Counted from the first letter of the stretch, positions 6,798 to 16,023 are shown. The stretch: DNA of 51,432 bases from an uncultured Acetatifactor sp. (GCA_944384205.1 CALWSL010000021.1:1-51432), one strand, 5' to 3'. Translations and numbers: made by a program. Notes: generated by a model not told the origin, from the letters alone.

Positions 6798-8078
6798 TTA
6801 CTCCTCTTCTTCATCCAGCATTTTGTCACTTGAATAAAAACTTAATGGATTAGTTAACGATTCCATTGAACTAATTTTTTGAGCTACTATCTGTGGTGTA
6901 GTAAAATAATCTCCAACCAAGTTTTTAGGTATCAACTTCTCTGTAATTGAAGATGTTATTGCAAACTGCTCCGCCAATCCGCTCATGCTTTTAACCATTT
7001 CTAATTGGTCTATGCCTAATCCAATATCCATATAAGATTTTGCAACACTTCCTAAAGCCTCCGTAATTCCACTGTTATAAACATCAATCATTGGTTTTAC
7101 TATCTCTTGCACTTTGGCATTAAAACCTATTATTACATCTTTAAAAGATTGTGAGAGGAACGTATCTCGCATTTTCTGTCCTATTAACGTAGCAAAACTT
7201 CCTAATATGTCTACAACACCATATTCTGTGAAGTTTTCCTCTCTAATTCCCTCAATTGCACTAGTCAAATCACGATTCAATGAATTTAATTTTTTATTTA
7301 TTGTGGTAAAAGTATTAATCGAAATTGTCTTCTGATGTGCAACATCATTTCTAGTTTGATGTATTTCCAATATCCTACTTTTCCATGAATCCTGACTACC
7401 AAATTTACTAAAATGACGTTCCCAAAGGCTAGTTGGACGCATTCCCTCAATAATCTTACATATCTCTTCTTTTGATAATTTAGATAGACTATTAGTATCC
7501 AATTGCTCGTTAATTATGGACAAATAATTTACTTCTCTTTCTTCAAATAAATAAGCCTCTAATGTAGCCAAATCCATATTCTCTAATGTTTCATTTAACG
7601 ACAGTTTTCCGTGTGCATTCTCCTTTAATACACTCAATAAATCTTCTGAAACCGTTTCTGTTCTCCAATTACTTCCATAAGCTTTTGTTAAAATGAATAA
7701 AACTAAACTTCTTAATTTACGTTCAAATTCCGCATATTTAGGATATAAACGTTTACAATTGCTTTCTGAAATGCCATCGTAATCACGAATACTATGATAG
7801 TACTTTTGCTGCGAAGATTTAAATATTGCATCATCCACTACTTGTAATGCTCCGATTGCTTTATTCACACGCTCCGTTGATGACATTTCCAGAAAACACC
7901 TTTCTGAATTCTTTTTCTGAATAATACGATATTCAATCTCCACGTCATTAACTATAATTACGTCTGATGTTCTTTCTTGCACCACATCATCTATTACTTC
8001 CAGCAAGATTTCTTGCATTACTTTTGATTCATTCTTTTGTTTTTCTATAAAAATGTAACTCATTTTTATTTCAGCCAT
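6798..8078 (-). CDS. HEPN-motif protein (Swt1-like), partner of the AAA ATPase
   Basis: This 426-residue protein has no signal peptide. Residues about 112-145 (KYAEFERKLRSLVLFILTKAYGSNW) and 230-250 (WKSRILEIHQTRNDVAH) match the two signature helices of Swt1-type HEPN domains. The R-x4-H motif of HEPN RNases is R243-NDVA-H248. HEPN domains are often metal-independent RNases in toxin-antitoxin and abortive-infection systems. The C-terminal ~180 residues are helical and unrecognised. The gene lies 27 bp after the ATPase gene on the same strand, so they form an operon. A GTG at 8087 is an alternative start; the ATG at 8078 has GGTGAGG just upstream. The toxic role is inference. Confidence 0.65.
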   Translation of the reverse strand: MAEIKMSYIFIEKQKNESKVMQEILLEVIDDVVQERTSDVIIVNDVEIEYRIIQKKNSERCFLEMSSTERVNKAIGALQVVDDAIFKSSQQKYYHSIRDYDGISESNCKRLYPKYAEFERKLRSLVLFILTKAYGSNWRTETVSEDLLSVLKENAHGKLSLNETLENMDLATLEAYLFEEREVNYLSIINEQLDTNSLSKLSKEEICKIIEGMRPTSLWERHFSKFGSQDSWKSRILEIHQTRNDVAHQKTISINTFTTINKKLNSLNRDLTSAIEGIREENFTEYGVVDILGSFATLIGQKMRDTFLSQSFKDVIIGFNAKVQEIVKPMIDVYNSGITEALGSVAKSYMDIGLGIDQLEMVKSMSGLAEQFAITSSITEKLIPKNLVGDYFTTPQIVAQKISSMESLTNPLSFYSSDKMLDEEEE

Positions 8079-8105
8079 AAACCTCACCTTTTCCTTACCC
8101 TGTAC

Positions 8106-9899
8106 CTACAACTTCTTCAAATACTCTTCCACATTCATATATGCCACATCTTCCTGTGTCTCCACTCCTGCCTTAATAAGCGATGTTGTAGCACCACGGT
8201 ATATCACATACTTTCCGGTAATTGTACCATATCTAAATTCAGTATCCTTGCATTTTTGTTCATCCAACAAATGTTTGCACTGCTGTGGAACAACTTCTTT
8301 ACTATGCTTAATCTCATAGATTTCGCAAGTACCTTCATCCGGATTAAACACCACCATATCAAATTCGCCAATTGCAAACTGTAAGCGGAACACTTCACAA
8401 TTCTTTTTAGAAAGCTTTGTTTCCAGAAGGACAATATCCTCCATCATTCTGCCTTTGATTTCATCTATTATTCTTTCAGTTACTCGCTTTCGCTCTTCAA
8501 AGGATAACCCTCTAAACATATCATCCTGCATAAGCGATTTGATAAGTGCCTCTGCTTGAGAATAACGCATACCAGGCTGCGAAAATGCTGTTCTGGATTC
8601 TCTTCGATTATAATCAGACATCCATCTGCTTTCTATTTCCACAGTTAAGTCAAGCAAATCCAAGTATTCTTTTATTTCGTAACGATGTGCATCTTGGATT
8701 TCAACCTTTTGTTCTTCCTTATCCTTGATTTCCAGCAAAGATTTCAGCATTTCATTCACTTTAAGAATATCAATACGATCGAGAATATCTGTCGGTTCTT
8801 CCCTATCCTTTCGTAAATTGCTTGCTGAAATTCTTAAATCATTTGATTTAAAATCTCTGGTCAATACCTCCATAGTGAATCGATGGTTCATATCCTCCAC
8901 AATTCTGTTAATTGCGTTGGTTAATTCATTTTTCTCATACAAATCCCGCAATGAACGGAAATGACCTTCATACTTATAATTTTTCAAGGAATGCTGAATA
9001 TTTCTCGAAATGGCACTGTCAACGTACTCGTCGGTACTCTTCTTAGTGGCAAAAATCATGGCATTATCATTATACTGCTTTCCACCAAGACTCATCGTTC
9101 CGCCATATCGAATGAAATCATCAATACCAACAATTCCCAGCACTCTCTCAAATTCGCGATATGGAATAAAAGTTGTATGACACATAATGCACCTGTCATA
9201 CAACTCCTCATCCTCTGTAAACATAAAGCCTAAGGAATCAGTACCGGAAAGTACTATCTTCATTCCGCTCGCCGCAAATACATCAGAAAACAGTGCTGCA
9301 CCTTCGATAAAATCATTCAGTAGTGTAACCTCATCGATAAACACATAGCGATAACCTTTTTCTTCCAGAACTTTTAAATCCCGATTCACATCATCCAAGG
9401 TCTTATTATCCTGTATCTGAATGAACACAGTTTTACTTCTCATTGATGTATCCATCTCTGATATCAACTGACGTATCAGTGTTGTTTTACCGGTTCTTCT
9501 AAGACCATACAAAATATACACTCTATCATGTATATCTCCATAAACATAATCATGAAGTTGCTGGTAACATTCACGTTTTACCCACTTTGCCACAGGCTTT
9601 ACAAAACGCTCCAGCTCCTCACCAATTCTTACTGTGCATCGAAACTGCGAAACCGGCTTTTCTTCATTTATTTCCTGATTATCTATGTTTTTTATTAAGT
9701 TTTGAAGTACTTTCCTGCGTTCGATTTGCTTGGAAAGCTGTTCTAACTCTTCATCCTTCGTCCTTCTGGTATGTTGCTTTCCATCCTCGCGCCATTGATA
9801 ATAAGCATACTCTTTTCCATTTATTTTTTTATAAGTAATACCGCCTGTTGGCAATGTTTCAATCTCGGCAATAATCTTGTTATATTCTTCGTTTGTCAT
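8106..9899 (-). CDS. AAA ATPase with N-terminal DUF6788-like and C-terminal PD-(D/E)XK-like region
   Basis: This 597-residue protein has three parts. Residues 1-70 resemble a small basic domain (GGITYKKINGKEYAYYQWREDGK). An AAA_14-type P-loop ATPase core has Walker A GLRRTGKTT (132-140) and Walker B YVFIDE (185-190). The C-terminal ~90 residues have a D514...E529-I-K531 pattern (GEFDMVVF...YEIKHS), typical of a PD-(D/E)XK nuclease fold. GGAGG lies 8 bases before the ATG. It is first in an operon with the HEPN protein. Similar ATPases occur in accessory regions of Firmicutes with unknown function; an ATP-driven sensor or nuclease is inferred. Confidence 0.75.
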   Translation of the reverse strand: MTNEEYNKIIAEIETLPTGGITYKKINGKEYAYYQWREDGKQHTRRTKDEELEQLSKQIERRKVLQNLIKNIDNQEINEEKPVSQFRCTVRIGEELERFVKPVAKWVKRECYQQLHDYVYGDIHDRVYILYGLRRTGKTTLIRQLISEMDTSMRSKTVFIQIQDNKTLDDVNRDLKVLEEKGYRYVFIDEVTLLNDFIEGAALFSDVFAASGMKIVLSGTDSLGFMFTEDEELYDRCIMCHTTFIPYREFERVLGIVGIDDFIRYGGTMSLGGKQYNDNAMIFATKKSTDEYVDSAISRNIQHSLKNYKYEGHFRSLRDLYEKNELTNAINRIVEDMNHRFTMEVLTRDFKSNDLRISASNLRKDREEPTDILDRIDILKVNEMLKSLLEIKDKEEQKVEIQDAHRYEIKEYLDLLDLTVEIESRWMSDYNRRESRTAFSQPGMRYSQAEALIKSLMQDDMFRGLSFEERKRVTERIIDEIKGRMMEDIVLLETKLSKKNCEVFRLQFAIGEFDMVVFNPDEGTCEIYEIKHSKEVVPQQCKHLLDEQKCKDTEFRYGTITGKYVIYRGATTSLIKAGVETQEDVAYMNVEEYLKKL

Positions 9900-9924
9900 A
9901 GGAAACCCTCCTTATAGGTCTATA

Positions 9925-9963
9925 TTAACTTTTTTAACTTCATTTGTAAAGTTAAAAAGTTAA
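9925..9963. promoter_or_regulatory. Palindromic operator upstream of the ATPase-HEPN operon
   Basis: Two TTAACTT half-sites face two AAGTTAA half-sites (TTAACTTTTTTAACTT, 8-9 bp, AAGTTAAAAAGTTAA). It lies 25 bp upstream of the ATPase start, where it would overlap the promoter. The regulator is unknown; no repressor gene is adjacent. Confidence 0.55.
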
Positions 9964-10073
9964 AATTATGATTTTTTCATATTATTGGCTAATTCACTCA
10001 GAAATGCTATAATATTTCCAGTTGAGAAATCTGCGAGGTTTGCACCACACTATAGGGCAAACCTCGCTCACTC

Positions 10074-10382
10074 TTATCGAATCCTAACGCCTCTTTCATA
10101 ACTTCTGTCTTTGTCCGCATTCTGTAATTGCATCTCCGCCTTAATACAGGCATCCCGGAATCCATATTCAGAAAAATCTTTCCCATGCATCTCTTGCAGA
10201 ACAACTTTCGCCTTTTGCTCTGCTATATGCTCTACCTGATTATTATTGCCAAATCCGTCATAGTTTAAGATACCTTCTGCACCTCTAACCAACTCTGCAT
10301 ACTTTTGAATAATTCCTTCGCATTCGGCCTTAGCAATGTAGCCACAGAATGAAAATCCAGTCTGTTCAATCCTTTTCTCCAT
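10074..10382 (-). CDS. Small hypothetical protein
   Basis: The frame is 118 residues from a GTG at 10430, or 102 from the ATG at 10382 (MEKRIEQTGFSFCGYIAKAEC). Neither start has a strong ribosome binding site, so the start is uncertain. The protein is charged and soluble with no recognised motif. It lies between the defence-like operon and the divergent xis gene, where recombination-module accessory genes often sit. I do not know its function. Confidence 0.5.
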   Translation of the reverse strand: MEKRIEQTGFSFCGYIAKAECEGIIQKYAELVRGAEGILNYDGFGNNNQVEHIAEQKAKVVLQEMHGKDFSEYGFRDACIKAEMQLQNADKDRSYERGVRIR

Positions 10383-10605
10383 TCCTTTGTCTAAGAATTC
10401 GCTCTGTAAAATATTCGTTTGCGAATGCACAGAGTCTTAAAGAAAGTATATCATAGAATATTGCCTCGAACAAGTGTTTGTTTTGCAAAAACACTCAAAA
10501 TCTGGTCAAGTCTTATTCAATTTCAAACGGTTTCGTCCTTGTTACAATAGCCTTAGTTTTCGAAGACTAAGCAATTTATAGGGAAGGCGAGGTGATGCAA
10601 AAATT

Positions 10606-10839
10606 ATGAATCAAGTAACAGAGAATGAAACAGGAGTTAAAGCAGGTATTCCAATTTGGCGAAAGTATACGCTTTCTGTACAGGAAGCGTCGGAGTATTT
10701 TCATATTGGATACAAAAAACTTAGGAAGTTGATAGATGAGCATCCGGATGCGGATTTTATTCTGTGGAATGGCAGCAGACCACAGATAAAACGCAGGAAG
10801 TTCGAAGCGTATATAGATGAAAATCTCAGCGCCATCTAG
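10606..10839 (+). CDS. xis: Tn916-type excisionase of element A
   Basis: This 77-residue protein aligns from memory with Tn916 Xis (67 aa): IPIWRKYTLSVQEASEYFHIGYKKLRKLIDEHPDADFILWNG. The middle is a winged-helix/MerR-like DNA-binding fold. Xis bends the element ends and directs the integrase toward excision. It lies 98 bp before int on the same strand, as in Tn916. The N-terminus is about 10 residues longer than in Tn916. A GGCGAGGTGA site precedes the start. Confidence 0.85.
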   Translation: MNQVTENETGVKAGIPIWRKYTLSVQEASEYFHIGYKKLRKLIDEHPDADFILWNGSRPQIKRRKFEAYIDENLSAI

Positions 10840-10937
10840 GATAGCAGACAAACGATTTTCGGTAGAAATAGAGCCAGGGTTATGGTATATTAAATGTATC
10901 ATAGCTCGGCTCTTCAAGTTGGAAAGGAGCAAATGAT

Positions 10938-12155
10938 ATGTCATATGATATAAGACGCGACAATAAAGGTCGCAAGCTACTAAACGGTGAGAGCCAGAGA
11001 AAAGATGGAATGTATGAGTACAAGTACCTAGATAATGCGGGTAAGAGAAAGTCGTTATATAGTTGGAAACTGACGTCATCAGACCCATTACCTCCGGGAA
11101 AAAAGGCATGTGTTCCGTTAAGAGAAAAAGAAAAGCAGATTCAAAAGGATTTGTACGAAGGACTTCGCTATGAAGGTGGAGACATAACCGTCCTTGAACT
11201 GGTTAAGAAATATATTGACCAGAAAAGAGGCGTGCGTCATAACACCAAAGCCAATTATAATTTTGTAATTAATATTATTGCAAAAGAAGAATTCGGGCAG
11301 AAGCGGATTGATAAGGTGAAGTTATCCGATGCCAAGGCGTGGCTTATTAAGTTACAGGATGATGGAAGAGGATACTCTACCATTCATACAGTGCGTGGTG
11401 TAGTCAGACCGGCATTTCAGATGGCAGTAGATGATGATCTGATTCGGAAGAATCCATTTGAGTTTCAATTAAATACTGTGGTGGTAAATGACAGTGTTAC
11501 CAGAGAGGCTATCAGCAGGGCAGAAGAAAGGGCATTCCTTAAGTTTGTGAAAGAAGATAAGCATTTTGCCAAGTATTATGACGGGATGTTTATTCTGTTT
11601 AAAACAGGACTTCGAATCTCTGAATTTTGCGGGCTAACCATCAGCGATATTGATTTTAAGAATAATCGTATCAATGTGGACCATCAGTTACAGAGAACCA
11701 GAGACATGCGTTATATTATTGAGGATACCAAGACAACTTGTGGTGTACGCATGATTCCTATGACACCTGAAGTGAAGGAGTGTTTTGAGCGGATTGTTAG
11801 CAGTCGTCCGAAACCTAAGGTGGAGCCTATGATTGATGGCAGGTGTGGATTTTTATTTCTGGATAAAAATGAGATGCCGATGGTGGCTTTGCATTGGGAG
11901 AAATATTTTCAGCATGTTGTGGAAAAATACAATCGTATCTACAGGGTGCAGCTTCCAAAAATAACTCCCCATGTATGCAGACACACCTATTGCAGTAACA
12001 TGGCAAAGGCAGGAATGAATCCAAAGACCTTGCAGTACCTTATGGGGCACAGTGATATCGGAGTGACACTGAACACTTACACACACTTTAAGTTTGAAGA
12101 TGCACAGGCAGAAGTTTTACTTATGGATGAGAGTTGTCGTAAGAAATCCTCTTAA
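10938..12155 (+). CDS. int: Tn916-type tyrosine integrase of element A
   Basis: This 405-residue recombinase has the same length as Tn916 Int and integrates and excises element A. An N-terminal arm-binding domain (DNKGRKLLNGESQRKDGMYEYKY) comes first, then a core-binding SAM-like domain (~80-170) and a catalytic domain. Catalytic residues visible are Arg in LFKTGLRISEFCG, His-x-x-Arg in ITPHVCRHTYC, His in YLMGHSDI and Tyr in LNTYTHF. GGAAAGGAGC precedes the start. It lies about 260 bp inside the right att copy, as expected for an element-end integrase. Its 3' end overlaps the first of five TGTCGTAA-type repeats. Confidence 0.94.
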   Translation: MSYDIRRDNKGRKLLNGESQRKDGMYEYKYLDNAGKRKSLYSWKLTSSDPLPPGKKACVPLREKEKQIQKDLYEGLRYEGGDITVLELVKKYIDQKRGVRHNTKANYNFVINIIAKEEFGQKRIDKVKLSDAKAWLIKLQDDGRGYSTIHTVRGVVRPAFQMAVDDDLIRKNPFEFQLNTVVVNDSVTREAISRAEERAFLKFVKEDKHFAKYYDGMFILFKTGLRISEFCGLTISDIDFKNNRINVDHQLQRTRDMRYIIEDTKTTCGVRMIPMTPEVKECFERIVSSRPKPKVEPMIDGRCGFLFLDKNEMPMVALHWEKYFQHVVEKYNRIYRVQLPKITPHVCRHTYCSNMAKAGMNPKTLQYLMGHSDIGVTLNTYTHFKFEDAQAEVLLMDESCRKKSS

Positions 12156-12294
12156 GTGTCGTAAAGTTTTTAGTTTTGGTATGAGTGAGTAAATTGCCGT
12201 GGAGGCTGCTATGTCAGCCTCCCAGCAGTAGAAAGTCACTTCTTGAAAAAGGTGCTGTCGTAGAGAAAACTCCGTTACGACATTATTTACGACA
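12135..12294. repeat. Five TGTCGTAA-type octamers, candidate integrase arm sites
   Basis: TGTCGTAA occurs at 12135-12142 and 12157-12164, TGTCGTAG at 12256-12263, and the inverse TTACGACA at 12275-12282 and 12287-12294. They cluster between the integrase gene and the att core. Tn916-type Int uses its N-terminal domain to bind repeats inside the element ends, which this arrangement would fit. A hairpin GGAGGCTG-ctatgt-CAGCCTCC (about 12202-12223) lies among them. Confidence 0.55.
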
Positions 12295-12401
12295 AACAAG
12301 TGAAAAAATATGCCAAATTAAGCAAATTTATACCGAAATAAGGTTGAAGGTAAAAGTGCCAAAAACACAGTAAAATCAAGGATAAAAAGGAGTTTTAAGG
12401 A

Positions 12402-12432
12402 ATGATAAAAGTACTTTTCGTCTGCCACGGCA
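12402..12432 (+). other. Attachment-site copy 2 (junction of elements A and B)
   Basis: A strong ribosome site (AAGGAG...) and an ATG begin MIKVLFVCHGRM-stop, ending in the shared core TGCCACGGCA (12423-12432). This is the phosphatase start that the right end of element A would have supplied before element B entered at the same core. Confidence 0.78.
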
Positions 12433-12794
12433 GGATGTAATAAAAGTGTGGAATGGCTAGTAAAATTGGGCTTTTGAACATTTTGTGATTAAGTTTTTAC
12501 CTGTGATTTACTTATTCCGATTTTGTAACTAAGTGGGACATGTTTTGGGGTAAGACGGATTGTCAGTAGTGGCGGTCAGTCTTTTATATTTTAGAGTGCG
12601 TATAAGGGGATTCAAGTGGACATAGAGAGTTTAGAGATAAAAATATAGGGTACGGGAAGAAAAGAGAAAACATGGGGAAAATACAAAGCAACAGCAGGGA
12701 TTTTCAATTATTTTATTAGTGTTGTTTTCCTGATTTTTAACCGGAATTGAAATTACTGTTATAAAAATTTCTTTTATAACGGAGGTTCGGTTAC
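12433..12794. other. Non-coding left end of element B
   Basis: About 360 bp without a credible gene lie between the att core and the serine recombinase gene. The stretch is AT-rich. I see no strong inverted repeat. It probably contains the promoter of the recombinase and left-end integrase sites. Confidence 0.5.
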
Positions 12795-13589
12795 ATGGAA
12801 AACAACATTGTAAATGTATATGGCTACATAAGGGTGTCAACAGAAGGACAAGTCAAACAGGGATATTCCTTAGCGGAGCAACGAGCAGAAATTGAAAAGT
12901 ACTGTAGTTCCAAAAGTTACAACTTGATAGGGATATTCAAGGACGAAGGTATCAGCGGAGCGAAAGCCAACGAGGACGAAATGAGTATTGAGCGTGACGG
13001 TCTGCTTGATATGCTTGCTTCATTGAAAGAAAATAAAATTCAGTATATTGTTGTGCTGTCAACAAACCGTCTGTGGCGGTCAGACTTAGTAAAGGTTCTG
13101 TTACACAGAGAACTCAAAAAGAATAATGTGGATATTAAAGCCATTGACAGACCGAATTATTCTATCTACACGCAAAATCCCAATGAGATTTTTGTAAATG
13201 GTATGTTTGAACTTTTGGATGTGTATGAGCGATTAGAAATAGCATTGAAATTAAAACGTGGCAGATTGCAGAAAGCAAAGGGCGGTGGATATGCAGGCGG
13301 TGGTGCTCCATTTGGCTATGAGTGTCTGCGTGGTGGCAAGAAACTATATGTAAATGCAACAGAGGCAAAAGCGGTACGGAGAATATTTGAGATTAAACAG
13401 AGTTTTCCAAAAATGACTTTGAAAAATATAGCAGAGTTGATGAAAACAGAGGGTTACAAGGGGAGAAAAGGTGCTGACTTTAACGCTATGCTTGTAAAAC
13501 GTATTCTTGACAAGGAAAATTTTTATAGGGGATATTACAATTACGGCGGTATTGAGAGCGTGGGAGAGTATGAGCCGTTACTTTCATAG
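12795..13589 (+). CDS. Serine recombinase (resolvase/integrase type, short form)
   Basis: This 264-residue protein has an N-terminal resolvase domain (about 1-150) with the nucleophile Ser in YIRVSTEGQ and the conserved RLWRS stretch. A recombinase domain follows (YAGGGAPFGYECLRGGKKLYVN...). It lacks the zinc ribbon and long coiled coil of large serine integrases. The frame ends soon after the recombinase domain, as in many short ICE-encoded recombinases. ACGGAGG precedes the ATG. It could resolve dimers or invert DNA within element B; the tyrosine integrase at the far end is the likelier integrator. Confidence 0.85.
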   Translation: MENNIVNVYGYIRVSTEGQVKQGYSLAEQRAEIEKYCSSKSYNLIGIFKDEGISGAKANEDEMSIERDGLLDMLASLKENKIQYIVVLSTNRLWRSDLVKVLLHRELKKNNVDIKAIDRPNYSIYTQNPNEIFVNGMFELLDVYERLEIALKLKRGRLQKAKGGGYAGGGAPFGYECLRGGKKLYVNATEAKAVRRIFEIKQSFPKMTLKNIAELMKTEGYKGRKGADFNAMLVKRILDKENFYRGYYNYGGIESVGEYEPLLS

Positions 13590-13824
13590 AAAATAGTATG
13601 GGTCTTTATTTGTTATCATTTTGAAAAAATTGCAGTTGATAGATGATAAATTGCAGGAGCAGAAAAAATTTTGAACGGGCTGTTGATAGGAAATTGTACT
13701 GACAACAAAAGTAGAAGAATAGCAGTAGGCAGGAAAGAAACAGCATTCAGAAAGGCATGGATGGTACTACATAGTAGATAAAAATTTTGAAAAAAATGTG
13801 AGTAGGAAGGGACGTGCGAAAAAT

Positions 13825-14250
13825 ATGGAAACATTGGAAAAGGTTTGGGTTCTTTATGACGAGATGTTTTGTGACGAATTATCAATAAAGCTACTGTATC
13901 AGAATAAAGATTTAATTAACGAGTTCGTGGATGAAAACGAAAATCCCATTAGCAAAAAAGCAGTAGCAGACTGGATTATGGAGAATTATTACAATGACAG
14001 AAAGTTTATGGAGTATTGCGAAGAGGGTAAAGGTAGAATACCCGAAACAGCGGAGCAACTGTATCAATGTAACGAGGAATACAGAAAGAGCGTAGATGAG
14101 GAAAGATTATATCTGTTGTGTCTGATTGGCATAGCAGTTACAAAAGTTGCAAATATCTTTGGGGTAAGTCGGCAGACAGTATACAGCAGAATGAAAAACT
14201 TTGAGGAAAACAGATTGCAGGAATTTTTACAGGATGGCAGAGTGGCTTGA
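13825..14250 (+). CDS. Hypothetical HTH protein
   Basis: The ATG at 13825 gives 141 residues, preceded at some distance by AGGAAGGGA; the open frame extends to a GTG at 13798. The C-terminal part holds a convincing helix-turn-helix (VTKVANIFGVSRQTVYSRMKNF), similar to Fis/RpiR-type or sigma-like DNA-binding helices. The acidic N-terminal half (DELSIKLLYQNKDLINEFVDENEN) is unrecognised. It follows the serine recombinase and probably regulates element functions. Target unknown. Confidence 0.6.
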   Translation: METLEKVWVLYDEMFCDELSIKLLYQNKDLINEFVDENENPISKKAVADWIMENYYNDRKFMEYCEEGKGRIPETAEQLYQCNEEYRKSVDEERLYLLCLIGIAVTKVANIFGVSRQTVYSRMKNFEENRLQEFLQDGRVA

Positions 14251-14462
14251 CACTCTGTCATTTATAAATTTGCCAGTCAGTTTGAAAAATAGTGTGGGCG
14301 GTGTTCACCTGCTGTATTTACAATATATAATGGGTTCAGATGAATACACCCCGATTCTGAAATTGACTAAATAAAATATGAAAATACATTAGAAGTAATG
14401 ATTGACAGTAGAATACCACAGCGTTACAATCCCCAAACATTAAGAAGAAGGGAGGGTTTCGT

Positions 14463-14714
14463 ATGAGAGAGAATGCAGGACTTGTAAGGTGTGTGGACGG
14501 ACTGGAAATGGTGTCATTGCGTTTGGGAAAGTTAAATAATATGATAATGTCACTCTGTTTGGGTATGCAGCAGGAGCACATGGGGCAACAGGCGGTTGAT
14601 TGTGTGGAAAGTATCGGTTACTGTGTGAACGATATAAGAAGCATAGCGATTGACTGCCTGCAACAGATACAGAAATTACAAAACAATATGGACGAAAACA
14701 ATAAGCATGAGTGA
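14463..14714 (+). CDS. Small hypothetical protein (83 aa)
   Basis: A strong GGGAGGG site lies 6-8 bases before the ATG. The protein is amphipathic and helical (LEMVSLRLGKLNNMIMSLCLGMQQEHMGQQAVDC...) with three Cys and no known motif. Its stop lies in the arm of a shared terminator with the convergent repressor gene. Function unknown. Confidence 0.6.
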   Translation: MRENAGLVRCVDGLEMVSLRLGKLNNMIMSLCLGMQQEHMGQQAVDCVESIGYCVNDIRSIAIDCLQQIQKLQNNMDENNKHE

Positions 14715-14740
14715 TTAAGTTTACTCATGCTTTATTGTTT
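14703..14740. terminator. Bidirectional terminator between convergent genes
   Basis: AAGCATGAGT (14703-14712) and ACTCATGCTT (14723-14732) form a perfect 10-bp stem. It is flanked by a T-rich tail on the right and an AACAAT run on the left. Confidence 0.85.
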
Positions 14741-15017
14741 TTATGAGAGTTTGTAATGCTTGTATCTGTTCGGGTGTTAAGCCGTCAGTATCAAGTACAA
14801 CAGATGGTTTGTCACTTGATTTGCCAAGAAGATAATCAGTACTGCATTTATAGAGATAAGAGAGAGCAAGTAGATTTTCAGTACTGGGCGTTCGTTCTCC
14901 AGTTTCATAGCCAGAAACGATAGACGGAGAAATTTTTAGCTTTTTGGCAACATCAGCTTGGGAGAGGTTCTGTGACATTCTTAATTTTTTCAGCTTGGTC
15001 GATAAATCTTTAATCAT
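14721..15017 (-). CDS. XRE-family transcriptional repressor
   Basis: This 98-residue protein has an N-terminal Cro/C1-type HTH (KLKKLRMSQNLSQADVAKKLKISPSIVSGYETGERTPS, residues 8-45). A short C-terminal tail (LTPEQIQALQTLIKTIK) is typical of dimerising Xre repressors. AGGAGG lies 8 bases before the ATG. It diverges from the lipoprotein cluster, with about 150 bp between the starts, so it may control that cluster and itself. It probably acts as a maintenance or induction switch of element B. Confidence 0.9.
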   Translation of the reverse strand: MIKDLSTKLKKLRMSQNLSQADVAKKLKISPSIVSGYETGERTPSTENLLALSYLYKCSTDYLLGKSSDKPSVVLDTDGLTPEQIQALQTLIKTIKHE

Positions 15018-15165
15018 AGTGGTGTCCTCCTACGCTTATTGTATTGATATAAACAACACATTAGGAGTGATTAAACAACACTTTAAGAGTTGAAAAGGAA
15101 CGCGGATAGTATTATAATGGTACAAGTGGAAATATTTTATACCACGGGAAAAGGAGAAAAAACTT

Positions 15166-15924
15166 ATGAAAAGAAAACAACTAATAGCAGTCGGCATTTT
15201 AAGTATTTGTTTATTTGCTTCAGCGTGTGGAAGTAACACAGCAAGCACGGAACAGGGTACAGAGAATACTGTAATTGTGCAGGAAATAGATGTGCAGGAA
15301 ACAGATATGCAGGAGACGGAAACACAAGAAGAGGAGACGCAGGAAGTAGAAACACAAGAAACGGAAACACAAGAAACAGCGGACAATGTTGAAGAAACAG
15401 AAAATTATGATAATTATGAAGAACTTGTGTCTGTTCCAGTTGATGGCAGAGATGGAAGTAAAGAAAATCCATATCAAGTAGGAGATAAGATTTATTTACC
15501 CAAAATTCTTGTTGCTCATGAAAGTGGAGAAGATATTTATTCTTCAATTACGGTATCTATTGAAGAAGTGACTTCCGAATATGTGAAAATTGCGTTTGAG
15601 TTTGGCACGGATTTTCTGAGTTATCAAAGTTTTTCTAGTTGGTATGGTATAGGGGATATGGTAAAGGCACATTGTTGCAACGAAAACTTTGAAATAATTG
15701 GAAACACTTTTAACGCATTAAATCAACTTAACGATTCAGATGATATGATGAACTATGATTGGAGTGAAAGCGAAAAGGTTTTATATTATCAAGATTATGA
15801 GGCGTTTAAGGGGTGTACAGAGGATACTGCTTATATTCAATTGACATATAAGGTTAATCCTTATCTTTATGAGGAGTCAGAAGAGGCTTTACAGCGTGAC
15901 TATTATGTAAAGGTTACAGAGTAA
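15166..15924 (+). CDS. Lipoprotein with Gln/Glu/Thr-rich linker (1 of 3)
   Basis: This 252-residue protein has a lipoprotein signal peptide (KRKQ, a hydrophobic stretch, lipobox FASAC with Cys21). Residues about 30-80 form a low-complexity acidic linker of ETQE repeats, encoded by a short tandem repeat at about 15310-15380. The C-terminal ~170 residues (SKENPYQVGDKIYLPKILV...) are an unrecognised extracytoplasmic domain that looks beta-rich. AAAAGGAG precedes the start. It is the first of three consecutive lipoproteins and is divergent from the repressor. Surface exclusion or cell-envelope protection is conceivable; no function is known. Confidence 0.8.
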   Translation: MKRKQLIAVGILSICLFASACGSNTASTEQGTENTVIVQEIDVQETDMQETETQEEETQEVETQETETQETADNVEETENYDNYEELVSVPVDGRDGSKENPYQVGDKIYLPKILVAHESGEDIYSSITVSIEEVTSEYVKIAFEFGTDFLSYQSFSSWYGIGDMVKAHCCNENFEIIGNTFNALNQLNDSDDMMNYDWSESEKVLYYQDYEAFKGCTEDTAYIQLTYKVNPYLYEESEEALQRDYYVKVTE

Positions 15925-16023
15925 TTTGAGATTGTATTTTAAGAATAGGAAAACTGAACAGAATATTGGGATATGGGGGCATGGCTAAATGCCCTCACTC
16001 ATTATCAGAAAAGGTACGATAAA

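Noticed and set aside
8037-9838. Several plus-strand frames of 60-115 codons opposite the ATPase and HEPN genes
   Set aside because: They mirror the coding strand, lack ribosome sites and have unlikely composition.
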